Source of the DNA: Nemertoderma westbladi
Lineage: Eukaryota > Xenacoelomorpha > Nemertodermatida > Nemertodermatidae
Direction of reading: 5' to 3'
Assembly (NCBI GenBank): GCA_032718475.1
Contig: JAUCBJ010000643.1
Span: 1 to 34,671 of the forward strand
Length of the DNA stretch: 34,671 nt
Under the pieces are notes generated by a model. It was not told the origin of the DNA and ran no database searches. It saw nothing but the letters and a program-made list of their open reading frames with translations. The number at the start of each line of letters is the position of its first letter. Positions within the stretch are counted from its first letter, which is position 1. This document shows, piece by piece, positions 21,801-30,873 of this stretch. Both the position numbers and the translations under genes were made by a program.

Positions 21801-23403
21801 GAATTGACACTGTTAGGGGGTGGGTCAATTTAGTTCTCCAGTCTGCCGCTAGAGGGCCAAAGGTCTGAAAGTGAAATCGTTGTCGTCGTTACGATTTTGA
21901 CATGCTAATAACTTTGTCGGATTTAAAGCTGCCAAGTTGAAAATTTGTAGGTATCAATATGAGCTAAAGTTGAGATTTTTGAGAGACTTTCAGACACCAT
22001 CAGTGCAATGGTCTCCCGCTAGAGGGCCACATGTCTAAACATTAAATGCCCTCCCATTTCTTTGCTTTTAATCCGTTTAAGCTGAAACTTGGCAGATATG
22101 TATTAGACCATTAGCTGTGACTTTCAAAGGAGGCGAATCCATCTGCAGTTCTCCAGTCTGCCGCTAGAGGGCCAAATGTCTGAAAGTGAAATCGTTGTCG
22201 TCGTTATGATATTGACATGCTTATAACTTTGTCGGATTTAAAGCTGCCAAGTTGAAAATTTGTAGGTATCAATATGAGCTAAAGTTGAGATTTTTGAGAG
22301 ACTTTCAGACACCATCAGTGCAATGGTCTCCCGCTAGAGGGCCACATGTCTAAACATTAAATGCCCTCCCATTTCTTTGCTTTTAATCCGTTTAAGCTGA
22401 AACTTGGCAGATATGTATTAGACCATTAGCTGTGACTTTCAAAGGAGGCGAATCCATCTGCAGTTCTCCAGTCTGCCGCTAGAGGGCCAAATGTCTGAAA
22501 GTGAAATCGTTGTCGTCGTTATGATATTGACATGCTTATAACTTTGTCGAATTTAAAGCTGCCAAGTTGAAAATTTGTTTTGTTGAAAATCAGTTCAACA
22601 GTCACCCGCTATAGGACTACTTTATGCCTGAAAGTGAATAGATTCCCCCGTCTCATTGATTTTAATCAGTTTAAGCTGAATCTTGCCATATATTCTGGAC
22701 CACATGCTGCGTCTTTGTGGGGGGGGGGGAGATTTAATCGGTCTGCCGCTATACGACGAAATTTCTGAAAGTGAGATCCGTCTCTCATTTCGTTATCCGT
22801 TATTCAAGATGAAACTTGGCCGATGTACGTATGTACTATTCATCCATAGGCTGTGTCTTTGTGGGGCTGGAGACCCTAATCCATCTTCAGTTCTCACTAT
22901 ACCGCTAGAGTCAGAAATGTCTGAATAGAAATGAAAGAGGTAAAAAGTGATTAGGCGAAATCTGCTTAAAATTTGCTAATACAGTAATACTTTCGAATTA
23001 GTACTTAAATTAAATTTAAGTCACGTGCTGCGCGAAGGCCCCACTTCGTGTAATGACATTACTGTATGAATGCACCATTCGAGATTAGAAATATTTAATT
23101 GAATGTGTCCCGCACTCTTGAATAATAGCAGTTCGGTACAGTACAGTAGTAGGCCTATGCATTTATTATTTATGATTTTAGGGCGAATCGCTATCATTTC
23201 CGTTGTCTCATTTTGTTGTTGCTTGGTTGCTCAGGGAGCTGACCGGCCCATTTATATTCGTCAAGGCCTTATACGATCCGTATGTGAGATGGCATCATCG
23301 GATGTTCCGATTAAACTGGGGAGGAACGGCAGAGTCAATAGACGAGGAACAGACCGCGGTAGATGATAAGAAAATATACAAAACTGAAATCCACATAGTA
23401 TAA
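15727..23403 (+). CDS. UGCG: Ceramide glucosyltransferase, nine exons, complete
   Basis: The enzyme transfers glucose from UDP-glucose to ceramide on the cytosolic face of the Golgi, the first step of glucosylceramide-based glycosphingolipid synthesis. Exons: 15727-15836, 16859-16994, 17528-17630, 18360-18461, 18836-18961, 19554-19719, 20222-20308, 21511-21700 and 23182-23403. They sum to 1242 nt (413 residues plus stop), against 394 in human. Every intron is GT..AG and every junction keeps phase. The GT21 motifs are D91 (CVQD), D146 (CDSG), D238 (GEDY) and R274-W278 (RMERW). A hydrophobic N-terminal anchor (about residues 8-36) and C-terminal membrane segments (about 286-335 and in exon 9) fit the family. 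The start ATG has A at -3. The C-terminus extends about 20 residues beyond the human one. The gene looks intact. Confidence 0.95.
16174..16515 (+). mobile_element. Decayed LINE 3' fragment in UGCG intron 1
   Basis: It is similar at the DNA level to 20735-21025, for example AATATTGGAGGTGTCCTA, GTGAGGACCAGCCTGTGCA and GCAATTTTGTCGATAAGCCG. The frames are broken. It is a shorter relic of the same non-LTR retrotransposon family as the copy in intron 7. Confidence 0.75.
16859..16994 (+). CDS. UGCG: UGCG exon 2
   Basis: It encodes residues 38-82, including [18 protein letters not shown] and LDYPK, which correspond to the conserved LLKPLKGVDPNL and LDYPK of the animal enzyme. The acceptor is TTTTGCAG and the donor AAG|GTGATC (phase 0). 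Confidence 0.93.
17528..17630 (+). CDS. UGCG: UGCG exon 3: D1 motif
   Basis: It encodes [15 protein letters not shown] and [14 protein letters not shown]. The Asp of CVQD is the first conserved aspartate of GT21. The acceptor is CTTGTAG and the donor G|GTGAGT. Confidence 0.96.
17931..18190. repeat. 33-bp minisatellite in UGCG intron 3
   Basis: The unit is GTCTTGTTTAAGC followed by TAAAGTGTCTAGGCTAAAGT (33 bp), in about seven copies with one to three changes each. Each unit itself holds two TAAGCTAAAGT/AGGCTAAAGT halves. Confidence 0.95.
18360..18461 (+). CDS. UGCG: UGCG exon 4: D2 motif
   Basis: It encodes [17 protein letters not shown] and LWICDSGIM. The invariant [12 protein letters not shown] block and the CDSG aspartate (D146) are present. 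The donor is G|GTAAGT. Confidence 0.97.
18836..18961 (+). CDS. UGCG: UGCG exon 5
   Basis: It encodes residues 152-192 with [10 protein letters not shown] and IIEQIYFG, the counterpart of GLVHGLPY and LEQVYFG. The acceptor is TTGACAG and the donor G|GTAAGT. Confidence 0.96.
19554..19719 (+). CDS. UGCG: UGCG exon 6: D3 motif
   Basis: It encodes [20 protein letters not shown] and [12 protein letters not shown], with catalytic D238 in GEDY. Gap-free alignment into exon 7 fixes the donor at GATAT|GTTCGT, a weak GT site. Reading through gives a stop eight bases later. Confidence 0.94.
19868..19890. repeat. Poly-C run in UGCG intron 6
   Basis: A run of about 18-20 C inside a C-rich stretch. Length is probably unreliable in sequencing. 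Confidence 0.8.
20222..20308 (+). CDS. UGCG: UGCG exon 7
   Basis: It encodes [20 protein letters not shown] and CNRME. The RMERW motif is split across the following intron: RME here, R over the junction, W in exon 8. The donor is AG|GTATGT. Confidence 0.95.
20508..21030 (+). mobile_element. LINE reverse-transcriptase C-terminal fragment in UGCG intron 7
   Basis: The translation reads [48 protein letters not shown] and [16 protein letters not shown]. This is the thumb/connection region typical of non-LTR retrotransposons (K..LF..V...LLYG...W.L). After a frame change it continues [16 protein letters not shown]. The 5' end is truncated, as is usual for LINE copies, and the fragment is not functional. 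The related copy is at 16174-16515. Confidence 0.88.
21511..21700 (+). CDS. UGCG: UGCG exon 8: membrane segments
   Basis: It encodes [20 protein letters not shown], then hydrophobic [15 protein letters not shown] and [17 protein letters not shown]. The leading W completes RxxRW. The donor is GAG|GTAAGT. Confidence 0.97.
21830..22930. repeat. 315-bp higher-order tandem repeat with CTCF-like motifs in UGCG intron 8
   Basis: Identical landmarks recur at exactly 315-bp spacing (21841, 22156, 22471). Each unit is two related halves of about 170 and 145 bp, and each half contains CC(C/G)CTAGAGGGCC-type sequence. Five copies of CCGCTAGAGGGCC are intact, at about 21845, 22017, 22160, 22330 and 22475. 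Three decayed ones follow at about 22604, 22744 and 22903. The motif fits the CTCF core consensus well. There is no coding sequence. Confidence 0.9.
23182..23403 (+). CDS. UGCG: UGCG exon 9: C-terminus
   Basis: It encodes [34 protein letters not shown] and [13 protein letters not shown]. It corresponds to the human C-terminus through GGTAEEIL, then adds about 20 residues ending KTEIHIV. The acceptor is ATTTTAG and the stop TAA is at 23401-23403. An ATTAAA at about 23433 is a possible polyadenylation signal. Confidence 0.96.
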   Translation, partial: GESLSFPLSHFVVAWLLRELTGPFIFVKALYDPYVRWHHRMFRLNWGGTAESIDEEQTAVDDKKIYKTEIHIV

Positions 23404-24606
23404 TTTGATAGTCCTAAATTAGCATTGAATTGATTAAAAGTAAGAAAAGCTGAACATTTATTGATATCATTTAATTATGGTTGATTTATTTGTTCGCTTG
23501 ATATTGAAGTTCAATGTTTCTTTAATTTTGCTTTGTTTTTTTTTTATATAAAACAGACCTTACATATTGTATTAATGGAAGTTCCACTGTTGGGTGGACT
23601 GCTTGGCGAGCCACAGACCTTCTCCTGTAAATAGCTAGAAAATTGAAAGATATAGTAAATATCGAAATTACCCAAATAATTATATTCTAAACTTGAAACA
23701 TTAGGCCTACGCCTACATTACGAAGGCTTATTATACTGTATTTGACATAAACTATTTATTTTAAGGAGATAATGTACATACATAATACCAATATGAGTAA
23801 AGGCAAGTACAGCAAACGAAGAAGTAAGGAGAGCCATTATTTGTGTCATTAGGCCCCCTGTCTCGCTGTAAGATTAACAATTTCCCCTCCCAACCAACAG
23901 CGTTGATAATGATACAGTAGGCCTACACACCGATGTTTGCTAAGTCATTGATTGCAGTGTTATTGTTTTGTCTATGGTATACAGTAGCCTATTTAAGGTT
24001 GGGGTGTCTGTGGCTAGGAAACTGAGCAGTCCCCAGCTTTAGGAACTGCAAGAGATTTTCGATTATATTTTCGGTAACCGGACGTACTGTATAATTTGTT
24101 GTAATTGGAAATATTTAATATTAATATAACTAAAGAGACGCCCCCTATCGGGGCAATTAGGTAATGGGAATCGGTGAAAACGGCTTTAATTATATGATTG
24201 GATGAATAACAATAATAATGTTAGAAGGTGGATAAATATTATTGAATATTAAAGTTTTACTTCGAGGTTTCTAACCCATCATCTAATTTCTACATAAGAT
24301 TACATAATTACTTTAGTTGTTCTAAATATCTCAATGAGGGTAACATAAACGAATATACTGTACAAACATGCATATATAAACGTTCGTGGGCCCTTCACGC
24401 AGCACGAGGCTCATTTATCAGATCCAGATTAAAATTGAGCAATTCTATCCCAAAATGGGTAATTAAGTAATTTAACCAACCGCCGATAACAGAATAATTC
24501 AAATAAGAGATGAACAACACCCCAACCGCAAAGGAGCGCAGAGGTTTTGAATTGTTCCTTGAACTTTAAACACCCATATCTCAGAATGACGTTTTTTCAT
24601 GAAAAA
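23404..24606. other. Non-coding DNA downstream of UGCG
   Basis: AT-rich sequence with TAGGCCTA near 23703 and 23918. I see no gene, RNA or element here. Confidence 0.5.
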
Positions 24607-24879
24607 GGCTATTTCTCCGCCAATTTTCACTGAAATTAGTTGAATTTTGGTACACTTGTTAAGATTACCCTTCTCAATACTTCTGAACAAATTAGGTTGG
24701 AAATGCCCTGGAGCATATCAAAAAGGCTTAAAAAGGCCCTTTTTTGGGGCCTTTTTGTTCTAAAAAAGGCTCCAGAGCATTTGAGGTAAAATTTGTTCGG
24801 AAGAATTGGATGCAGGGTTGTTCTAAACCTATATTCCAAATTTGGGCAAATTTCAACAATTATTGGTGGAGAAATAGCC
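24607..24879. repeat. 273-bp foldback palindrome
   Basis: The arms are symmetric about position 24743. GGCTATTTCTCC (24607-24618) pairs with GGAGAAATAGCC (24868-24879), GAACAAATT with AATTTGTTC, CTGGAGC with GCTCCAG, and AAAAAGGCCC with GGGGCCTTTTT. Identity is patchy between these blocks. It may be a miniature foldback transposon or the source of a long hairpin RNA. Confidence 0.8.
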
Positions 24880-25057
24880 CTTGGCGCAAAAAGGCACTTT
24901 TGGCCATTACGGAGCCATTTTGGGGCCAATTTTAAAAATATTTGGTTTGGGTATTCTCACACAGTCCAGACGATGTTTAGTAGCATAAAAAATAATTTTC
25001 AACCAATTTTATGGTCCAGAGACATAAAAATGTGAGGTTCAATTTAGGGGTGCTACC

Positions 25058-25079
25058 CCCCCCCCCCCCCCCCCCCCTT
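25058..25079. repeat. Poly-C run
   Basis: A run of about 22 C. No function is visible. Confidence 0.85.
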
Positions 25080-25601
25080 AACAGGAAATCTGTGATTTAA
25101 AAGTAATATACTGTATGTTTAGGTGTTGAGGCAACCCAATTTGTAAAAAAATATTAAGACTTACCTTATGACGATAGTATTGATACTGAAATATTAATCT
25201 ATCATGTCAACACCTCAACGAGATAACTTAGCCTATTATTCTAAAGAATCACGATTAAATACAGAGGTACTTGTCGATACTTGTAAGGAAAGGACAGTAG
25301 GCAGATGATATGGAAGCCCATAGTATCAAACAGTAGTGGAATAATCAACTACAGTATCATATTTTCAGTCACAAGGTCTCAATATGTACAGTATTACAAA
25401 GAAATCACAACCAGCATATTTTATGCTTATTTATGCGTATTTTTATGCATGTGAGTTTTATGCGATTGAACGCAAGCTGTTGCGATATTTATGCGACATA
25501 ACTCAAGTAGGTCGCTTGCGTAAAGGGTCGGCCATAATGCTTGGGAATCACATCAGATACGCCTGCGTTGCACGCTTGCGCTCTTTTCACTGGGAAGGCA
25601 C

Positions 25602-25660
25602 TTGATCAGTTTCAACAGATTGTTTCAGTATCCCACATGCTGCACGAAGGAACCTGAACT
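25602..25660. repeat. 52-bp repeat, cluster 1 (one copy)
   Basis: The unit runs from AACAGTTTCAACAGATTG through TTTCAGTATCCCACATGC to TGCACGAAGGCACCTG (52 bp). This copy has GGAACCTG at its end and directly precedes a LINE fragment. Confidence 0.85.
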
Positions 25661-25669
25661 ATGCACTTG

Positions 25670-25790
25670 AAAATGTGTCATCTTTCCGTGATTTAGGAGT
25701 AGAAGTTGATAGTAAGTTATATTTTGCAAATCACATTGATTTAATAACTAATAAGTGCTATGAAGTTATTAACCCAGGAAGGCCCAAGCC
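25670..25790 (+). mobile_element. LINE reverse-transcriptase scrap
   Basis: The translation FRDLGVEVDSKLYFANHI followed by DLITNKCYEVI matches the DLGV.LD..L.F..HI block downstream of the RT palm in CR1/Jockey-like LINEs. The fragment is short and has no ends, so it is a relic. Confidence 0.7.
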
Positions 25791-25969
25791 TAGGAAAAAC
25801 CTGTTCCAAACAGTCTCATTTGGGATATTACCCCAAAATGGCATAATTAAGATATATTACAACCAATAGTTCGAAATGATAAGCCATTCTAGAATTAAAG
25901 TGGGGACCGCAAATGCTGTCCGTGGGCACTGCATGGAAAAACATGGTATATACAGTATTATATTCCAAC

Positions 25970-26130
25970 TATAATATTATTATATTACCATAATAATACG
26001 GGAAATACATATGCAATTCATTAATTATATTAATTAACTAATGGTATTAATTAATTAACTAATTTACATTAACTAATTTAACAAATTAATTAAGTAATTA
26101 TATTAATCAATTACATAATGTAATGTCATA
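25970..26130. other. Very AT-rich TTAATTAA-type tract
   Basis: Irregular repeats of ATTAATTAACTAAT and similar palindromic words. No gene. Confidence 0.6.
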
Positions 26131-26269
26131 AGTTAATATTCAGGCCTTTCCTATTATTAATCAAAACCATGAAATGCATCAAAACATGCGCCATGGAGAG
26201 GCACATGGCACCTAATGCTCGATCTAGAAAATCGACCCCACCCATGTACCTATTATAGATATTTATGAC

Positions 26270-26770
26270 ATAAGGTTGGGTGACATCCGCTTTACCCCCC
26301 TGGACACCCTTCGCCCCCTTTATCCATCTTTTTACAGTACCAACGGGATGAACACCCAGTTTGTTGCTACCTATAGTTACAATCGCGTTATCGTGCCAAC
26401 GTGTGAAATAAATCTTTCCACTAGAACGGAAATCGTAACTTCCACGTTCGTTTTCTTCATTTGCTCTACTGGTGTAAGTGGGCAGTTCTCAGTGCGATTG
26501 ACACGAACAGTCCCCGTAGCACCAAATCCGCGTTGGTTCAAGGAGATCAGTAAATTGTAACTGGTAAAAAAGTTGTCAAAGAATATGTGATATTCCTCTG
26601 GTTTGTCTATAAATTCAATACCACCCATGACCACTTTGTAACCCAATAGCGAATCTGACTTGTCCTGTTTCCCTTGATACTGTAGATGACCACATGGAAG
26701 GGGAATCCAGTTGCACTTGCAGTTATCCAGGATTTGAAACCGAACCTAAAATAATTTCAGTTTCAACAGA
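26270..26770 (-). pseudogene. piggyBac-like transposase relic
   Basis: On the minus strand the frames read FGFKSWITASATGFPF, GYKVVMGGIEFIDKPEEYHI, FFDNFFTSYNLLISL, RGFGATGTVRVNR, and then RWHDNAIVTIGSNKLG. These match the catalytic domain of piggyBac-family transposases (DNFFTS, GTxR and RWxDN). Two frame changes are needed, one near 26650 and one near 26400, and both ends of the gene are missing. No terminal repeats were recognised. It is a dead fragment. Confidence 0.88.
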
Positions 26771-27013
26771 TTGTTTCAGTATCCCACATGCTGCACGAAG
26801 GCACCTGCACAGATTAAACAGATTGTTTCAGTATCCCACATGATGCACGAAGGCACCTTCGAACAGTTTCAACAGATTGTTTCAGTATCCCACATGCTGC
26901 ACGAAGGAACCTGAACAGTATCAACATTGTTTCAGTATCACACATGCTGCACGAAGGCACCTGAACAGTTTCAACAGATTGTTTCAGTATCCCACATTGC
27001 TGCACGAAGTCAG
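26756..27013. repeat. 52-bp repeat, cluster 2 (five copies)
   Basis: Five head-to-tail copies of the 52-bp unit with small deletions and changes. The array abuts the start of the piggyBac relic. Confidence 0.93.
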
Positions 27014-27281
27014 TGAGTTAATTGATGCTTATATTTGGAGAATACTTATGAATAATCGATAATTACCCTGACTTTCTTGATTATTGAGGTAAGCAGAAGG
27101 GAACATTAGTAACAATTGATTGGCTCAAATTACAGTGGTCTGTATGAATTTATGCTATTTCATAACCCCCAACGTACGTGAGCTAAATTTATCCTTATAT
27201 GTGAGTAAAATTGGTGACAGTCGTCAAATTAGCGTATTTCAGTACTATTGTCAGTAACGGGAGTGTGAACGATTAATAATA

Positions 27282-27629
27282 CATTCCTAAAGAATGTAAA
27301 CATTTGCGTTATCTAATGACCATTCGTTGTAATTAGTATACGTCATAACTCTGTGTGGTATTTAAAGCGCAGCATCTAGAGGAACTGTTGGTGTTGGTAT
27401 TGCCCTGAAAATAAACATAGTTTTTGGAGATAATATAGTAGAGATCAATCGAATAATACAAAGTAGCCCACCCCTTTCTCTGCCATAGAATTCAGTCTCC
27501 GACACACGGTGGGTCATACGCCGCGCTAGAATGGCTTCTACTATGGCCATATTTTGTACGGGCTGTCAGACATCATAAGACACATAAATTACCAGGTTAA
27601 ACTGTTAAAGGTCTAAAAGCGCGAACAAA
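27282..27629. repeat. Dispersed repeat, copy A (about 350 bp)
   Basis: It shares a series of blocks in the same order with 29568-29950: CATTCCTAAAGAATG, GTCATA.CTCTGT, GGAACTG, GATCAATCGAATA, CAGTCTCC, GGTTAAACTG..AAAGGTCT and AAAGCGCGAACAAA. TATTTAAAG in this copy is TATA-like. No open frame is shared. Confidence 0.75.
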
Positions 27630-27751
27630 GGCACCTAAAGAGTATCAACAGATTGTTTCAGTATCCCACATGCTGCACGAAGGCACCTGAACAGTTTCAA
27701 CAGATTGTTTCAGTATCCCACATGCTGCACGAAGGCACCTGAACAGTTTCT
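27626..27751. repeat. 52-bp repeat, cluster 3 (two copies)
   Basis: Two near-identical units directly after the GCGCGAACAAAG end of copy A. Confidence 0.92.
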
Positions 27752-28435
27752 CTAAATGATTTATCGTGCCTTCAGCACGGCAAGCTCCTAAACGGCTTTT
27801 GTATGTATCTCAAGGTTATTTCCAAGTGCTAATTCACTTCGTTTATTGTTTTGGTTTCTCGGTGGAGATGACTGACTCAATACTGTAGCTCGCGTAAAAC
27901 ACTGTAGAATAGAACGACTTTTATTTTACGGACTTCTACAACCTTTCCAAGATACTGTAGTTCAAAAACACAGTGATTTCTATTTTCCAGATGTTATTAA
28001 TGTCTTGTGTCCGTTAGGAACCAAAGTATTCCTCGTAAACTCGAAAAATAATACACAAAATACAATCCAAAATAATACAAAAAATTAGGTCTATCAAATA
28101 GGACAAAGGACAAAAAATGACAGAAAGAAAGTCGTAATGGGTCGTAAAATACTTGGTGCGGCTTGACGTATTGGAAACTTGGCAATAGTGCAGAACACCA
28201 GGTTACTTTCTACTGTATGTCCAAACGGGGGTGGTACCTTTTTTAGATGCTATACTGTACTTTGTCCTACGACTCAACAGTATGACTGAGGTCGCACCGA
28301 TGAGCCAGCAGGTAAAGCGCGCAAGCACTACCGTATGGCTGGTTGAGCCAAAAACCCAAAAAGATACTGCTACTTTGTCCTCACAGTTGGTCCTGTGATA
28401 AAATGAGAAGTAGAGACTGAGGAGTAAGCAACCCT

Positions 28436-28453
28436 CTAGTGCGCAAGCACTAG
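28436..28453. other. Perfect hairpin CTAGTGC-GCAA-GCACTAG
   Basis: A 7-bp stem with a GCAA loop, a stable GNRA-type tetraloop if transcribed. GCGCAAGCACTA also occurs at about 28318. No RNA family was recognised. Confidence 0.7.
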
Positions 28454-28472
28454 AAGGTTGGTTTTGGCCTTA

Positions 28473-28590
28473 TTTCAGTATCGCCCAATAATCCCACATG
28501 CTGCACGAATGCATATGAACAGTTTCAACAGATTGTTTCAGTATCCCAAATGCAGCGCGAAAACCATTTTCACCATTTCCACAAACTGTT
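28473..28590. repeat. 52-bp repeat, cluster 4 (about 1.5 decayed copies)
   Basis: CCCACATGCTGCACGAATG and AACAGTTTCAACAGATTG are recognisable. The last copy fades into CCACAAACTGTTTCAG. Confidence 0.8.
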
Positions 28591-29567
28591 TCAGATCACA
28601 GTATATATTGAAGTGCAGACATCACTTCACATTCTGATAATATTTATTGAGATTCTACCTTTGCTTTCGAGATATACTGTAGTTTTACATACAGTAGAAG
28701 ATAGAACAGACGGGATGATTCTAAATTAGGAAAACTGTAAAGGCTTTTGCGTAATTAGCCGGTTATTTTCCCCGTGTAGTACTCTGTAGTTGGTTTACCA
28801 GGCATAAAAGGGCCGTGTCCTTACTGTACTGGTGTTTTAGAGGACATAAAAATAATTTCTTCTGTATGTGTACTTTAGCGGACATAATCCGCAATTCCAT
28901 GACGCAAAAGCCGAAATACTCTTGGAACAGTGTAGTTACTAAGACGACAGCTAATAGCTGAGCTGTACACGTGGAGCCTCTGCACGGAGCCTTGGTTCTT
29001 TGTTCTGCTCAGCTCAAATGACGACATCTATCAGCTGTGTCCACGTCAGTTCGACCAATCAGAGATTTTCCCTTTGTGTAAAAACTGTACAGCAGAATCC
29101 CATGATTCAGTACTGACGTTTCCCCCACGCCTAAGAACACCGGCCGGGGAATGTTTTCTGACATTAGAGCGTCTTTAATTATAAGATCATCAAACTGTTA
29201 TCTCGGCGGTACCTTGGTCAACTCGGCATCTGATTAAGCACCCTGACGTAAACTGCTTTTCGCCGCATTATTTACTGCTATTTACTGTGTTGTTAATTGT
29301 ATCGTTCGTTTACTTATTATTATTGGGAAGAATATTGATAACGATCCGAAAACCCAATCTTCTTGATACACTAAGGTTAGAGAGACCGGTTACATATAAC
29401 AATTTGCGACATACATTATCGTGGTTTGTAGTGAGTTCAATGCTACTTAATAGGCCCTACAAATGTCGGTTGTTATTCTCTTTATATATGATTAAAATCA
29501 GTGAATGTCGGCAATTCAGTGTGCAGTTGTGTGCAATAGTCTATGTGTGCTTGACCGAGTAACAAAG
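28591..29567. other. Non-coding or unrecognised DNA
   Basis: The frame at 29287-29562 starts with hydrophobic residues but has no family I know. Otherwise nothing was identified here. Confidence 0.45.
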
Positions 29568-29950
29568 CATTTCCTAAAGAATGCACTTTGGTGATCTATA
29601 AGACATACTGTTGTGTATAGTGTAAGTCATAGCTCTGTTTAAATAGATAGAGCGCCACGTCCTAAAGGAACTGCTAATATTTCCCGAAAGTGAATAATAT
29701 TCGTCAGAGATTATATATTAACGATCAATCGAATAGTACGGTAGGCCTGCACCGCAATCAAATTAAAGCATCCAAATCCAGTCTCCCGGGTATATCCAGC
29801 GGGTGAATGGTCGCGCACAGACTGGCTTTGGCTAATGTTAGAATTATTATAGGTGTTCAATACTTGTCATAGGCTGGAGTAGATTTATAACCTAGAAGAC
29901 ATATAGATTTGGCGGGTTAAACTGCCAAAGGTCTTAAAAGCGCGAACAAA
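29568..29950. repeat. Dispersed repeat, copy B (about 380 bp)
   Basis: The diverged partner of 27282-27629 in the same orientation, with the same block order and the same GCGCGAACAAA end. It is followed by two ~78-bp tandem units containing ACAGTTTGT.AAA.TTCT and GATTGC(A/G)G(T/C)GTA(A/G)GCAAT. Confidence 0.75.
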
Positions 29951-30069
29951 AACAGTTTGTAAAATTCTTGATTGCAGTGTAGGCAATAAATACAGTTTAA
30001 TATTGTTCTGGTAAGAACAATAACAGTTTGTTAAACTTCTGATTGCGGCGTAAGCAATCGAGTTGTCGA

Positions 30070-30128
30070 AAGTACCGGTCGACTGGTGACCAGTAGGCCT
30101 GACTGCCTGATCACCCGGACCGGTACTT
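30070..30128. other. Inverted repeat AAGTACCGGTC/GACCGGTACTT
   Basis: A perfect 11-bp stem encloses 37 bases that include a second small palindrome, ACTGGT-G-ACCAGT. It lies in the 5' region of the second BEL/Pao element or just before it. Confidence 0.8.
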
Positions 30129-30297
30129 ACAACAGTACAGGTACAGCAGTACTATTTCGATTGTGATATTGTATATTGTAGGCTGCTAGGGGATTAGGGA
30201 TTGATCACCCCTCATTCCTTTGTATAGTTTACTTATTTCTGTCAGTTTTATTTGCCTGTAAGTTAATATTGAGTAGAAGGCCGTGTAAGCCTGCCCA

Positions 30298-30873
30298 GAT
30301 TGTACAGATAATTTGTAGGCTGGATAGTTGTTTGACTGTTGTTAAGTCTGAACGGATTGCAGTATGTGTAGAGTCTGTCCGATAAAGTGCCAGTTAGTAA
30401 GTAGGGGCATCTTGAGTTGTAAGGTCAACCCCCTCTTAAAGAATAAGTCGTACTACCGTGTTAGAACGCATACTAACTAACCATTTTGGAATCTGCATAT
30501 ACTGTAGTTTATTTAGGCTTGATAGTAGTCTGCCAGCGTTTTAGCCTGTGTTTGTTTGTGTGGTCTGTTCAGGTACCGTAATAGTTATTACTCAGATATT
30601 TTGTAGGCTGGATTGTTGTCTGGCTGTTGTTGGGTCTGGGGAGATTGCGGCGTGTGTAGAGACTGTCCGATAAAGTGCCCGTTAGTAAGTTGGGGCATCT
30701 TGAGTTGTAAGGTCAACCCCCTCCTAAAGAATAAGTCGTACTACCGTGTTAGAACGCATACTAACTAACCATTTTGGAATCTGCACATACTGTAGTTTAT
30801 TTAGGCTTGATGGTAGTCTGCCAGCGTTTGGTTTGTAATTTGTTTGAGTAGTTTGTACGGGTAGCGTAATATT
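30298..30873. repeat. 288-bp direct tandem duplication
   Basis: TGTCCGATAAAGTGCC recurs at 30376 and 30664. The two copies stay very similar through GGGGCATCTTGAGTTGTAAG, AGAACGCATACTAACTAACC and TTTATTTAGGCTTGATGG. It may be enhancer-like duplication in an LTR, but the LTR edges of the second element are not visible. Confidence 0.9.

Noticed and set aside
28280-28460. Possible tRNA or small structured RNA
   Set aside because: There is a good hairpin but no cloverleaf, A/B box pair or family signature that I could find.
29287-29562. Hydrophobic frame of 91 codons
   Set aside because: No recognised domain, no exon partners, and it sits among repeats; insufficient support to call a gene.
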